NCBI RefSeq assembly: GCF_035222485.1
Contig: NC_085922.1
Location: 3,053,001 to 3,117,000, forward strand
Direction: 5' to 3'
Source of the DNA: Podospora pseudoanserina
Lineage: Eukaryota; Ascomycota; Sordariomycetes; Sordariales; Podosporaceae
DNA length: 64,000 nucleotides
Position 1 is the stretch's first letter, and each line of letters starts with the position of its first letter. Below are positions 10,526-20,448 of the stretch, one piece after another. A model generated the notes under the pieces. It saw only the letters and a program-made list of their open reading frames with translations. It was not told the origin of the DNA and made no database searches. Position numbers and translations under genes: made by a program.

Positions 10526-12925
10526 CTACTCAATCATAGCATACTTCTCGGCATCCTTCACACTGGGCTTCACCTCCGACAGCGCCTTCTCCCAATCCTC
10601 CTTCGTGATCACCGGCTTCTTCAACTTGACCCCATTCTTCGCAGTAGCATGCTGCCCCATCTGCTGCAGCTTAAGCGTGTACGCCCTCTCCAAGCAAGCC
10701 TGCGCAGCCGCCTGCATCAGATTGCCCAAATCAGCACCAGAGAACCCCTGGCATCTGGGATCCAGCGCCACTTCCGACAAGTCAGCCTCCTGTTCAAGCT
10801 CTTGTTGTTCAGCGGCGACTTCATTATCCACATCCATGGCTTCCGCAGCAGCGACCTTTTCCTGCTCTTTCTGCTGCTGTTGCTGGCGAGTGATGGTGTT
10901 GCGGTAGAGCGTCTTGAGAATGTCGATGCGGTCTTCCGGACCAGGCAGACCGACATAGATGCTGGTTCCCAGGCGGCCAGGACGACGGATGGCCTCGTCG
11001 ATGATGTCTGGCCTGTTGGTTGCGCCAATGACGTAGATGCCGCTCCGATCGCCCACACCGTCGAGTTCGGTGAGGAGGGTGTTGACCACGCGGGCGCTGG
11101 CGTCGGAGAGGGAGTCGTCTCTCTTTGGCACGAGGGCGTCCATCTCGTCAAAGAACAAGATGCATGGAGCTGAAGACTTGGCGCGGGAGAATAGTTGACG
11201 GACCGCCCGCTCGGATTCACCGACGTATTTGTTGAGCAGCTCTGGACCCTTGATGGAGATGAAATTCGCCTTGGATTCGTTGGCGACGGCTTTGGCGACG
11301 AGAGTCTTGCCGCAACCTGGAGGACCCCAGAGCAAGATACCAGCTGCCGGCTTGATACCAACCGCATTGAAGAGCTCTGGGTCCTTGATAGGGCCGATGA
11401 TAGACATCTCAAGCTTCTTGCGGACGTCTCCCAAGGCACCGACGTTGGCCCAGGTGGTGTCGGGGATGGTGCTGAAGCCCTCACGCTTAGAGGCCGGTTG
11501 GACGCGAGAAATAGCTGTCTTGAACTGCTCGTTGGAGATTTGCGTCTCTCCCCAGGAGGCTTGCCGGTGTTCTTCGAGAAGGAGCCAGTCCTGCTGCGCT
11601 TTGGAGACCTCGCCGGCGTCCTCATCTGCTGGCCTGAGGCCGCGGGCCTTTTGGAGGAGCTGCTGAAGACTGCCGCTGAAACTCTCTGATACCGCTGCCG
11701 TGACGACGTATTGCAAATCGCTGCCCACGTAACCAGGTGTCAGCTTGGCGAGCTCCTTGAAGTTGACATCCTCGGCAAGATTCAAATCCCGTGATAACGA
11801 CCGCAGAATCTGCTCTCTCGCCCTCTCGCTCGGCATGCCCATGTCCACTTCCGATCCGAACCGTCTCCGGATCGCTGGGTCGAGCGACTCTGGTCTGTTT
11901 GTAGCCGCCAAAACCACCACGTTCTTCCCCAGCGGCGTGTTCCTCTTGATCCGATCCATCCCGTTCATAATCTCGGCCACGATTCTGCCCTCCATGCCCT
12001 TGTTCGCGCTCTCTCTCTTGCCAGCAATGGCATCGATCTCGTCGAAAAAAATGAGGCATGGCGCAATGCGAATAGCCTCATCAAACACATCCCTGATATT
12101 CTTCTCCGACTCGCCCGACGTACCACCAACGATGGAAGGCGCAGAAATGGGGATAAACGCCGCGCCCGCGCTCCCAGCAACAGCGTGCGCAAGCGTGGTC
12201 TTGCCGCAGCCAGACGGCCCATGAAGCAAAACACCATTACCATACCGATACCCCATTTTCTCACAGGCCTCCCCGGCATTCAACGGGAACCAGATCTCCT
12301 GCATCAGCCTCTCCAACGTGTCGTCCACACCGGCGATATCCCGTATCGAGATTCCTGTCGGAGGCGTTCTGTCCACCTCCTTGGGCGTGCCCTTTCGTTT
12401 TTTAGGCCTTGGTTCCCCATTCGCATGCCTATCAGTCGTTTCCTTAGGTCTGTCAGTACCATCCTTAGGTGTCCCAACAGTAGCCTGAGGCCTCTCCTCC
12501 CCATCCTGACCCGCCCCGATATCCTCCACAGACCTCCCCCCATCATCACTCTTCGCACTCCCAAACCCCCACCCCCTCGCAATCTGCCGATTCAACAGTC
12601 CCGCATCCCTCGCCTCCCTCCTCTCCCTCTCCATCCGTTCCACAACCTCATCACTATCCTCCTCGTCCTCCCCCTCCCGATCCCTCTTCATTTGCTTTTC
12701 CCTCACCTCCAGCACCCGCTCAATCGACTCCTCCAAAACCTTCTTCTTCTGCCTCGCCACACTGGAATTTGATTTCTTGATCGCGTCATAAACCGTCGAA
12801 ACTGCCAACCTCCCTGGTTTTTCCCTCTGCGAATCCAACGTTTGAATTATCCCGTAGACTTCCCGATCGAGACGGAGGTTGGGGTTGAACCCGCCAGATG
12901 TTGAAGGTCGTGGTGGTCGGGACAT
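10526..12925 (-). CDS. rix7: AAA-type ATPase of 60S ribosome biogenesis (Rix7/NVL type)
   Basis: A single uninterrupted frame encodes 799 residues. The ATG at 12925 (MSRPPRP) is used because the six codons before it begin with TTG. The N-terminal ~90 residues ([17 protein letters not shown].. [16 protein letters not shown]) resemble the substrate-binding domain of Rix7/NVL, followed by an acidic/basic linker with a PKKRK nuclear-signal-like motif. Two AAA modules follow. D1 has Walker A GPSGCGKT (about residue 236) and Walker [10 protein letters not shown]2 has Walker A GPPGCGKT (about residue 525), Walker B FFDEMDAL, sensor GATNRPD and RRPGRLG. Both Walker B motifs keep the catalytic glutamate. 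In yeast Rix7 is a hexameric unfoldase that strips Nsa1 from pre-60S particles in the nucleolus. Family assignment is strong; activity in this organism is inferred. Confidence 0.93.
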   Translation of the reverse strand: MSRPPRPSTSGGFNPNLRLDREVYGIIQTLDSQREKPGRLAVSTVYDAIKKSNSSVARQKKKVLEESIERVLEVREKQMKRDREGEDEEDSDEVVERMERERREARDAGLLNRQIARGWGFGSAKSDDGGRSVEDIGAGQDGEERPQATVGTPKDGTDRPKETTDRHANGEPRPKKRKGTPKEVDRTPPTGISIRDIAGVDDTLERLMQEIWFPLNAGEACEKMGYRYGNGVLLHGPSGCGKTTLAHAVAGSAGAAFIPISAPSIVGGTSGESEKNIRDVFDEAIRIAPCLIFFDEIDAIAGKRESANKGMEGRIVAEIMNGMDRIKRNTPLGKNVVVLAATNRPESLDPAIRRRFGSEVDMGMPSERAREQILRSLSRDLNLAEDVNFKELAKLTPGYVGSDLQYVVTAAVSESFSGSLQQLLQKARGLRPADEDAGEVSKAQQDWLLLEEHRQASWGETQISNEQFKTAISRVQPASKREGFSTIPDTTWANVGALGDVRKKLEMSIIGPIKDPELFNAVGIKPAAGILLWGPPGCGKTLVAKAVANESKANFISIKGPELLNKYVGESERAVRQLFSRAKSSAPCILFFDEMDALVPKRDDSLSDASARVVNTLLTELDGVGDRSGIYVIGATNRPDIIDEAIRRPGRLGTSIYVGLPGPEDRIDILKTLYRNTITRQQQQQKEQEKVAAAEAMDVDNEVAAEQQELEQEADLSEVALDPRCQGFSGADLGNLMQAAAQACLERAYTLKLQQMGQHATAKNGVKLKKPVITKEDWEKALSEVKPSVKDAEKYAMIE

Positions 12926-14075
12926 TGTTCGTTGCAGTTGCAAAAAATAATAACCCCCCCCCCTCCAAAAGAGAAAAAAAGGGAAATTGGCTTTGTGGCT
13001 TGAATGAGTTGGGGAAGAATGTGTTGTGCAAAAATCTTTTGCAAACCGCCGCCGCCAAAAAGAGGGTGTTTAGTATCGTTGGTTTCTGACACAGAGAGAA
13101 AATGTATTTGACTCGGGTGGGGTGTCAAGATACCCACAACAGGATCTTGGGAGTGATTATTGTTCTTGCTGTTTCATGTGAGAACCCTCTCTGGCTGCAT
13201 GCTGCTGGTGATGAATGAGACTAAAAAAAATAAAAAAAGTTGTGAATGAAATGAATACTCAGTTTTCGCACTGTGTGTGTGTGTGCACACATGGTTTGGG
13301 TCTTGGCGGGGAGTAAATGGTGGGCGGTGGATAGTACCCTAACCCTGAGTTGACAGCGTTTAAAATGGTTAATACACCATAATACACGATTTCATAAGTC
13401 TTGAAATTATACCATAGGCCTATAAAGATAGTCGACAAACACGTTGCTTCAATCTCAATCTCCTCATCTCACGTCGCAGTCCCCATCTTTTTGTCCACAA
13501 CATCCGTGGGAAAAGGCAGGGGCTCAGGTATGACCCCCACCATGTAGTTGAGGCTCAAATCACCCCAAGATGAATGCTCTCATCACATCAACACCACATA
13601 ACCTCAACCTTGAAAGTTACTATTCAATATTTTCATACCTCCTGACTACCAAAGTCATAGAACCTAATCTCATATGTTGTAGTCCCGCCATGACTAAACA
13701 CATGTCCGCGTGAATGACCTCCCTCTCACACCCACCCATAACATGACACCACCCAAGTCCCCCAAAATGCCAACCAACCAACCCACCACCACCACCACAC
13801 CCCCCTGATGATATGACAACAATATGATATGATATGAACCAGCCAAACCAGACCCCTCTCCAGAGAGGCCTCAGATAAATAATGCGCCGCCGTAAAAAGC
13901 CGGAAAGAAAACCAGATTTATACAACCATGTTTTTTTTCGTCTTGGAAGCTTTTCTAAGACAAAAAAAAGAAAGAAAAAAAGAGATACAATATTACAGAA
14001 AACATACAACAACATCTTTCTCATGAATGCGTTATCAGACACACACACAAATAATCTCCCCTGCAGACAAAAACT
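12926..14075. other. Upstream region of the Rix7-type gene and 3' region of the carrier gene
   Basis: About 1.15 kb. It holds a C/A-rich leader next to the Rix7 start, A/T-rich stretches, and a two-unit telomere-like word ACCCTAACCCT at 13336-13346, about 410 bp upstream of the Rix7 start codon. No gene is supported. Confidence 0.55.
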
Positions 14076-15335
14076 TTACAGCTGGTGGTGGTTCTGTTCA
14101 TCCATCGCCTTGATGCGCTTCTTCAAGAACTCAAACGATGAGAAAAACACGGCGTTCACAGCGCACGATCTCCCCATGCTCACACCAAGACCGCGATACA
14201 TGTTGCGCTGAAAAAAGGCAATCTTGACCGGCTCGACTTTTTGGCCCTTGGAGTACATGAGCGAGTTGCGCTGGTAGATGCTCTTGGCCGAGTCGACTGG
14301 GTCTGTGGTTGTTGATGAGCAAAAAATTAGAACCATGGTCACACGCACGACAGATCCCACCAAACACTTACATATCAGGGCCCAAGATACAATGCCACAA
14401 AGGCCGCCTGCCACCAACACCGCCAGTGGGTTAGAGTGTGTCCCATCTCCTCCAAATGTCGTCAAGAGCTGTTTGCTGCTCTCATACGTCATAAAGTATG
14501 TTCCTGTGCCGAGGGTATCGCGCACTTTTGTAAAGTCAGTATCAAACCCCCCTGTCTCCCCTCAAGAAATCAAACTCACAGAGATGTAACCGGAAACCAG
14601 TATACAACCCCCCAATCCCCCTATGCTTGATGATATTCCCCATCGTCTTCAGCGTCCCCTTGTTCTGATAACTCGCCGCAATAGCATGGCTCTCGGGCTT
14701 TGGGCAATTTTTCTTATCCGCAATCAACACTGACACTTGGGCACTGAGCTTCGTCAACTCGAACGGGCAGGCTATGGCTGTTATGCAAGACCCCGCCGTC
14801 ATCCCAGCCGCTCCAAACGTGGCAATCGACCAAAAGTTCGGATATGACCCTTGCTGCGCTACCTGTGCCATCACATCCACCCCAAAATGTCTCTTGACCC
14901 AGTCGCTGTACGCATACTTTGACCGTTGGTAAATCGAAAAGGATATCGTCCGAACAAGCGTAATGCTGGCCATTGGTGCTGTCACTCCTCGGAAGAACCC
15001 CCTAAACTTCTCCGTCTGATATGTCCGCCGCACGCAGTCCACAAAGCCATTATACCGGTACGTTTGCATGCGCGTCTTGACGCTGTCGAGAGGAAACGTC
15101 GTCAGGGTGGAGAGCACGCTCGAGGCCGAGGCGGCCACCTCGACACGGTAACGCTTGAGGAAGCGCTGATAAAGGGCATTGCTGCTAAGGGGCGTTGGCT
15201 GGTTCGTCGTCGCAAAGCGGGGGTCCGTCCTCGCCGCTGACGTGGTTGTTGCGGAGGAGGTGGTGGTGGTACCACTACTGTTAGTGCCGCGGCTGGAGCT
15301 AGTAGCTTCGTTCTGGTTCACGTTGAGCTGGTGTG

Positions 15336-15369
<34 letters not shown>

Positions 15370-15492
15370 TTGTTGTTGGGAAGGAGGCATGATGGGAAAC
15401 GGAGGTCGGTGGTGACTGTGGGCTGCACCATCTTGTTGGAGGAGGATTCTCTGGCGGTGGTCGTTCTCGGCGGACTGGAGCTCAGCAGGCAT
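14076..15492 (-). CDS. Mitochondrial carrier family (SLC25) transporter with long polar N-terminal extension
   Basis: Three exons are inferred, 15492-14580, 14524-14372 and 14302-14076, giving 430 residues. Joins read HL-LRDTLGTG and LI-YPVDS. The three signature motifs of mitochondrial carriers are present, one per repeat: PLDSVKTR, PFELTK and PVDSAK. Proteins of this family have six membrane helices in the inner mitochondrial membrane and exchange metabolites; the substrate cannot be told from these motifs. About 110 residues precede the first helix. They include a Gln tract encoded by CAG/CAA repeats and a Ser/Thr-rich segment, which is unusual because most carriers start almost directly with helix 1. 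The second intron (69 nt) is a multiple of three without an in-frame stop, so its retention would add 23 residues. Confidence 0.88.
15337..15379. repeat. CTG/TTG trinucleotide repeat encoding polyglutamine
   Basis: An uninterrupted run of TGC/TTG triplets, read as Gln codons on the minus strand, lies inside exon 1 of the mitochondrial carrier gene. Confidence 0.9.
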
Positions 15493-17103
15493 GCTAGCTT
15501 GTCCCTGCTTTTGTTCTGTCTCTCAGGTGATTTTTTGTCCCCTCGTTCTCCTCTTTCTCTCTCTCTATCTATCCTGAGCGCCGGCCAGCTAAAAGACGGT
15601 GGCCTCGGGAGCAGCCGAGACCAGAGTCCTCAGCAGCGCGGTCGCAGAAGGGTCCATCAAGAACCCCCCGCGGGTCCGGTCGAAAAAGGGGCCGTGCCTC
15701 TGGCTCTTTGTGTCGATGGGAAGAGCTCCAGGCTGTGGTGTTGAGTAAACTGGTGGGTAATCTGTTGATTTCCGTTTGTATTCTCGCGGGATGGGAGGAA
15801 AGGTAGGTCGTCGATGAGGAGGAACGGGACCGACGTGAGGAGGGGGGGTTAGGTCGGGTGACAATTGGTGAATGGGACGGCCGTCGAGCTTATCGTTTGT
15901 GTGGTTGTGCAGCAGTTCAATGCATTTGCAATTGACGAGAGTGGTGCTTTTCGAAAGGTAGATTGCGGGGTCACAACACACAAAGAAGCTTCCTATCGTC
16001 GCTGGTTGGCGTGGGCAAGCTCCAGCGACTCTCCACCATGACCAGATGATTCAAGGGCCCGGTAAGAGCGTCGGCTGTCTAGACTTTTAGCGGCTAGTCC
16101 CGACCTCGGCGGGGATCTCCTTACCCGAAGCTCTGCAATTGCGGTGAAAGAATCAAAAAGCTGTGTTTGCTAAAGAGCGAAAGGCCGAAGGAGAAAAAAA
16201 AGCTAGCTACGGCCTGTTTTCCGCGTGCTTGCAGCTCTCGATGCAATGGGTTTTTTTTTTCCCCGCGGTTGGGTTGAGGTGGGAGGGGTCCTACGATGGC
16301 TTCAATCCGACTAGGCTAACGTCATTGCTGCAGCATCGTCTAACCTGATTAGGCGACAGGTTTCAAACACATGCAATTCGTGAGATGGGCGAGACTCCAG
16401 GAGGGGTTGGTGATGGGTGATGGGCACCAGTATATAAAATCAGCCACAGGCAAATCTGTATCGCAGACAAAGACATGCGACAGAATTGTCCCAGTGTAGC
16501 ATGCCACAAGCAGATCAATCTTCCAATTTCTTGTGTTCCCGTCCCATTTTCCTCTTGAATGCGCTGATGTGAGTGACGAAATGGCCCTTTTCCACCAGGA
16601 CACGGCATGCTCCCCCCTCCCACCTTCAGACAACCGCGACAGCTCATCCACTCATCATTGACATCTCAACCAAGCTTTTGGCTTGTATCTCCCTCCCCTC
16701 AGCCTGGATAAAGCCGACACCCAATCTGCGCCCGCCCATCCTTTGTAGATCCGCTATATTAGGGTATCTGCCTGTCCCAGTCCCTTTCCTTTCGCTTGTG
16801 CTCTTATTGGCGCAGTTTCGACTGTCTTAAGTGTTTCGTTTCGGAAGCTCGACTCGTGTCGTGAAACTTGAACTGCCTTTTCCCACCATCACAAGCCAGC
16901 TCAGCTCAGCTTCCAGCCCACCTAGATAGATAGCAAGGCAAATGCCGTTGTCAAACCGCATCTCCCGCCCCTCGGTTCCTGCCGGCCATCGGCCCAGGGC
17001 ACGCCTCACATGGTGTACTGTCATCACCATGCAGCACAAAGCTTCCCGCAGTCTTGGCGACCACCATTAACCACCACCCTCCCTTCATTGTAAACCGCAA
17101 ACA
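15493..17103. other. Intergenic region upstream of the carrier gene
   Basis: About 1.6 kb. Pyrimidine-rich sequence (CTCTTTCTCTCTC, about 15550-15575) lies close to the carrier start. Short frames on the minus strand at 15589-15981 may be upstream frames in the leader, but they have no recognisable domain. Nothing else is supported. Confidence 0.5.
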
Positions 17104-17556
17104 TCACCTCAAACACAACCCCATACTCTCATTCAACATCCCCACCACCCCCTCCCACCCCCTCCACCTCAACCCCCGTTCCTTGACAACATCCCCCCCC
17201 CTCTCCGCCAACCTCTTCTTCACCTTCTCGCTAGCCTTCTCAACCTCCTCCCTCTCCCTCAGCAGATGCTTCCAGCTCTTCCTGTCCACCCTCGTCCTCT
17301 CCCAGTGCACCCTCACCAACGTCTTGCAAATCCTGTGCTCCAACCCCCTCGACTGAGACGCCGCGTGAAAAAACCAAACCGTCCTCCTGATCCTCTCGGG
17401 GTGGTAGCTCGCCAGGTTGGACCTATCCCGAAAGGCGAGACGGAGTTGGTCCCGGATCACGTACCGCGCCGGCTTGGAGTACTGGACTGCCTGGAGGGCT
17501 GAGCGGTAGAGGTGCCGGTACGAGGTCAGGAGTTCGGTTGTGGTGGGGGTTGTCAT
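17104..17556 (-). CDS. Small LYR-motif-like protein, probably mitochondrial
   Basis: An intronless frame of 150 residues starts at the ATG at 17556 (MTTPTTTELL); an in-frame start 22 codons upstream is less likely. The N-terminal part reads TELLTSYRHLYRSALQAV, followed by SKPARYVIRDQLRLAFR. A Leu-Tyr-Arg triplet in a short helix with a downstream Arg and Phe is the pattern of LYR proteins. These bind acyl carrier protein and help assemble respiratory complexes or the mitoribosome. I recall fungal proteins of this type labelled DUF1763, but the number should be checked. The rest is a basic helix rich in Arg, Glu and Lys. Mitochondrial location and assembly role are inferences from the family. 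Confidence 0.7.
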   Translation of the reverse strand: MTTPTTTELLTSYRHLYRSALQAVQYSKPARYVIRDQLRLAFRDRSNLASYHPERIRRTVWFFHAASQSRGLEHRICKTLVRVHWERTRVDRKSWKHLLREREEVEKASEKVKKRLAERGGDVVKERGLRWRGWEGVVGMLNESMGLCLR

Positions 17557-17655
17557 GACGATGAAGATCTGGTGTTGAGCTGAGTCGAATTTGTAGTGTG
17601 AAGAAACTGAAGAAAAGGTCAAAGCGGTTGTAAGAAAGCGAGAGATCCAATGGCT

Positions 17656-18048
17656 TCAGAAATTCATGGCTTGTGTGCACGGACCATATGACGGACTGCC
17701 GTCTTTTTGAGATGGCTTAAGCTTAAGAGCAGCAATATTCCCAATGAAGACACCAAATAGATTCAGTACAACCAATTGATACAGAGTACCATCTCTGCCT
17801 AATTCAAGGTACCTATCCAAGACGTCCGCAAACATTGTAGAATATACTACGACTGTAATTATACATTCCGCTCCCCATTCCTTCCCTTCCAACCCATGTT
17901 CTATCAACACACCAAAAAAAACAACCTCATTCAAAGTGGTGTCACTGTACTCCCGCACCTCTTCCAGAACAAATTCCCTATGCGGAGAAGCAAAGAACCG
18001 AAAGCCATACCCAGCAGCCCATCTCGATGAGCAGCGTTCCCGCGCCAT
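17656..18048 (-). CDS. Doubtful small open frame with hydrophobic segments
   Basis: A 130-codon frame with a proper ATG fits between the LYR-like gene and the MFS gene on the same strand, starting 69 bp after the MFS stop. It contains hydrophobic stretches (ECIITVVVYSTMF and YQLVVLNLFGVFIGNIAAL). I recognise no domain. It could be a small membrane protein, or simply part of the long 3' region of the transporter transcript. Treat as a weak candidate. Confidence 0.18.
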   Translation of the reverse strand: MARERCSSRWAAGYGFRFFASPHREFVLEEVREYSDTTLNEVVFFGVLIEHGLEGKEWGAECIITVVVYSTMFADVLDRYLELGRDGTLYQLVVLNLFGVFIGNIAALKLKPSQKDGSPSYGPCTQAMNF

Positions 18049-18116
18049 CTATATGCATTCAAAAAACGAACCACACATTCCTCCTCTATCCAAAGCGCAC
18101 TCTTCCCTTTCCATGT

Positions 18117-20448
18117 CTAATCACCCCTTTGATCGATAGGAGCGTACTGTCCGCTAGAACTCGAGCCACCACGGCCCATAAGCCTTGACAACCAACCGCC
18201 CAAACCTCCTCTACTTTGTTGCCTGGAGGATTGGGCCTTGGGATCACCGACCGACGTTGGTGGATCGATGTTCAGTCCTGGAATCGCACTTCCCGGTCCA
18301 AATCTCGCCGGCGAGGCGCGGCCTCTGATGTCAAGGGGCGGAATGGGCGACCCGGAGCGCACGAGCGGATCGGACTCGGCGTGCAAGGCTGGCGTCGAAC
18401 CAGCAGGTGTGCCCAGCGCGCGAGTGGCGTCGCCAAAGAGGGCGTCCATGTCCTCGAGGCGGACACCGCGGGTTTCTGGGTAGATAAAGTATACTAGGGA
18501 TATTGTTAGACTTTGACTTTGAAAAAAATTAGCAAGGCAGCGGTCAACTTTACCAACAACGAAGCTAACGGCACACCAGAATGCGTGGACAAGGTACAAC
18601 CTCCAGTGAATCCAGTCTTGAAGAATGGGTGTCATCTGACCCACCAACCAGTTGCAAGCCCAGTTCGTGGCCGTTGACAGACTGGCACCCTTGGAGCGAA
18701 TCTTGAGAGGGAGAATCTCCGGGGGGTAGAGCCAGGGGATAGGTCCCCATGAGTATCCGAACGCAGCGTTGTAGATCATGACCATGATGACAACCATTGT
18801 TGGCGTCGATGGCACGTCGATGTACAAAAAGTACGAAATGGCTGACAGCGAGAGGACCATCATAACAGCACCGGACAGTAGGATAGGCCTCCGGCCCCAC
18901 CGGTCCACCATGTACCATGGCGGGATTGTCGACAGTAGGTATGTGATACCGTTGAACCCGGCCATTAAAATAGCGTCGTGGCCAACCCAACCAGCTGACT
19001 CGAACACCATCGGCGCGTAGTATGAGATAACGTTGATACCGTTGAGCTGGGCCAGGGCCTGTGCTGACATGGCGATAAAGACTCGCCTGCCATACCGCTT
19101 GAACATCTCGGAATATGTGCGCTCGCCTTCCTGCCGTTGGAGGAGAACGTCCATCTTAATGTCGCGGAATTCCTCACGAGCGCGGGGATCGTGAATGTCA
19201 CCGCCACCGTACAGGTTGGCAATGACCACGATACCTTCCTCGTCATGGTCGTGGTCCAGGAGCCATCTAAAATGGGTTAGCGCGCGGTTCACATGCGTGG
19301 TGTAAGTGGTAGCGACAAACCTGGGCGATTCGACGATAATCAGACTACCCAAACCAAGAAGACCTCCCATAATGCATTGCATCATCAGGGGCAGCCTCCA
19401 TGAGGTGTTGCTCTCAATGAAGCCACAGAAATAATCCACCCACACCGAGGTCGTGTAACCAACAATATTGCCGGTAAACTCAATGCAGGCGAGCTTTCCA
19501 CGGTTGTGTGGAGGTGAGATTTCAGACTGATATACCGGGACGATAGTTGAGAGCATGCCAACTCCCAAACCAGCCACAAATCTACCAACCATCATCATGA
19601 CCATGTTCGTCGCGGCTGTTTGCAGCCCACCTCCAACGAAGAAGATCATTGATCCGTACAGAATCGTTTTTCTTCTCCCGATAATATCTCCAATATGCCC
19701 AACACAGAGGGACGATATTAATGCACCAATTTCCAAGATAGCAACCATTGTTGCTATTTCTGCATTGGAAGGTTGGTGGAAATACTCCTTGAAAAAGGGA
19801 CCGGTGATGATCCCCGACATCACACCCTGGTCATATCCGAAGAGAAACACGCCCAAAGAAACGAAAATAGAAGTAAAATAAATCAACGGCTTGCCCGTCA
19901 GGCCGTGGATGGAACTCGAGCTGCCCGTCATGATGGTGGCTAGTAGCTGTTCTGCCTTGCTAACGTGACGGTGCGCAGCAGTTGGGATGTGGATTGCCTC
20001 TTTGCTAACAGCGCCAGTGTAGCGAGAGGATGACCGGCTTCTGCTAGAAGACGGCTCTTGGTATCGGACTTTCTTTTTGTGTCTGGGATGGCGTTTGATG
20101 ACACCTGCAAGGGCTTCGTCGTCGTTTAATCGCTTGCGCAAGGGATCTTCTCCGGCGAGCTGCTCGGCGATGTCGCCCGTGTCGGTCCACGAAGAGTTCC
20201 CTGAGTCGTCCTCCGACTCTGAACTCGCGGGCTCATCAATGAAATGGCCCTGTCGGGATGATCGGGAGGTGTTATTGTGCACAGGAAGGGTTCGGAGGGG
20301 AATGTTCGAGGGGAGACGGGACGGGTTGGAAGTCGGAATCTTGTCGGTTATGGGGCTGGTTCGCAGCAGCCTCCGTCTGCAGTGGGAGAGGGTCGAGTTG
20401 GAGATGTCTGTGTTTTACAGTTGCCGGCTCCGCAGAAGGCGAAGACAT
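18117..20448 (-). CDS. Major facilitator superfamily sugar transporter with long acidic N-terminal region
   Basis: The core is three exons: up to 19321, then 19266-18554 and 18493-18117. Intron removal restores ESPR-WLLD and FVV-VYFIYPETRG. Sugar-porter signatures are present: GYDQGVMSG, GRRKTILYG, a GRFVAGLGVGM segment, QLNGINVISYYAP, DRWGRRP and PETRG, within 12 predicted helices. The family carries hexoses or related sugars with protons across the plasma membrane; the substrate is unknown. From the ATG at 19931 the protein has 566 residues. However the same frame stays open and coding-like upstream (SSESEDDSGNSSW.., an Arg/Ser-rich run) to about 20280 without an ATG. I therefore suggest an upstream exon, perhaps starting at the ATG at 20448 (MSSPSAEPAT), joined by an unresolved intron. 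Both core introns (54 and 60 nt) are multiples of three and free of stops. Confidence 0.85.

Noticed and set aside
10649-12772. Plus-strand frames of 100-195 codons
   Set aside because: They are antisense shadows of the Rix7-type gene.
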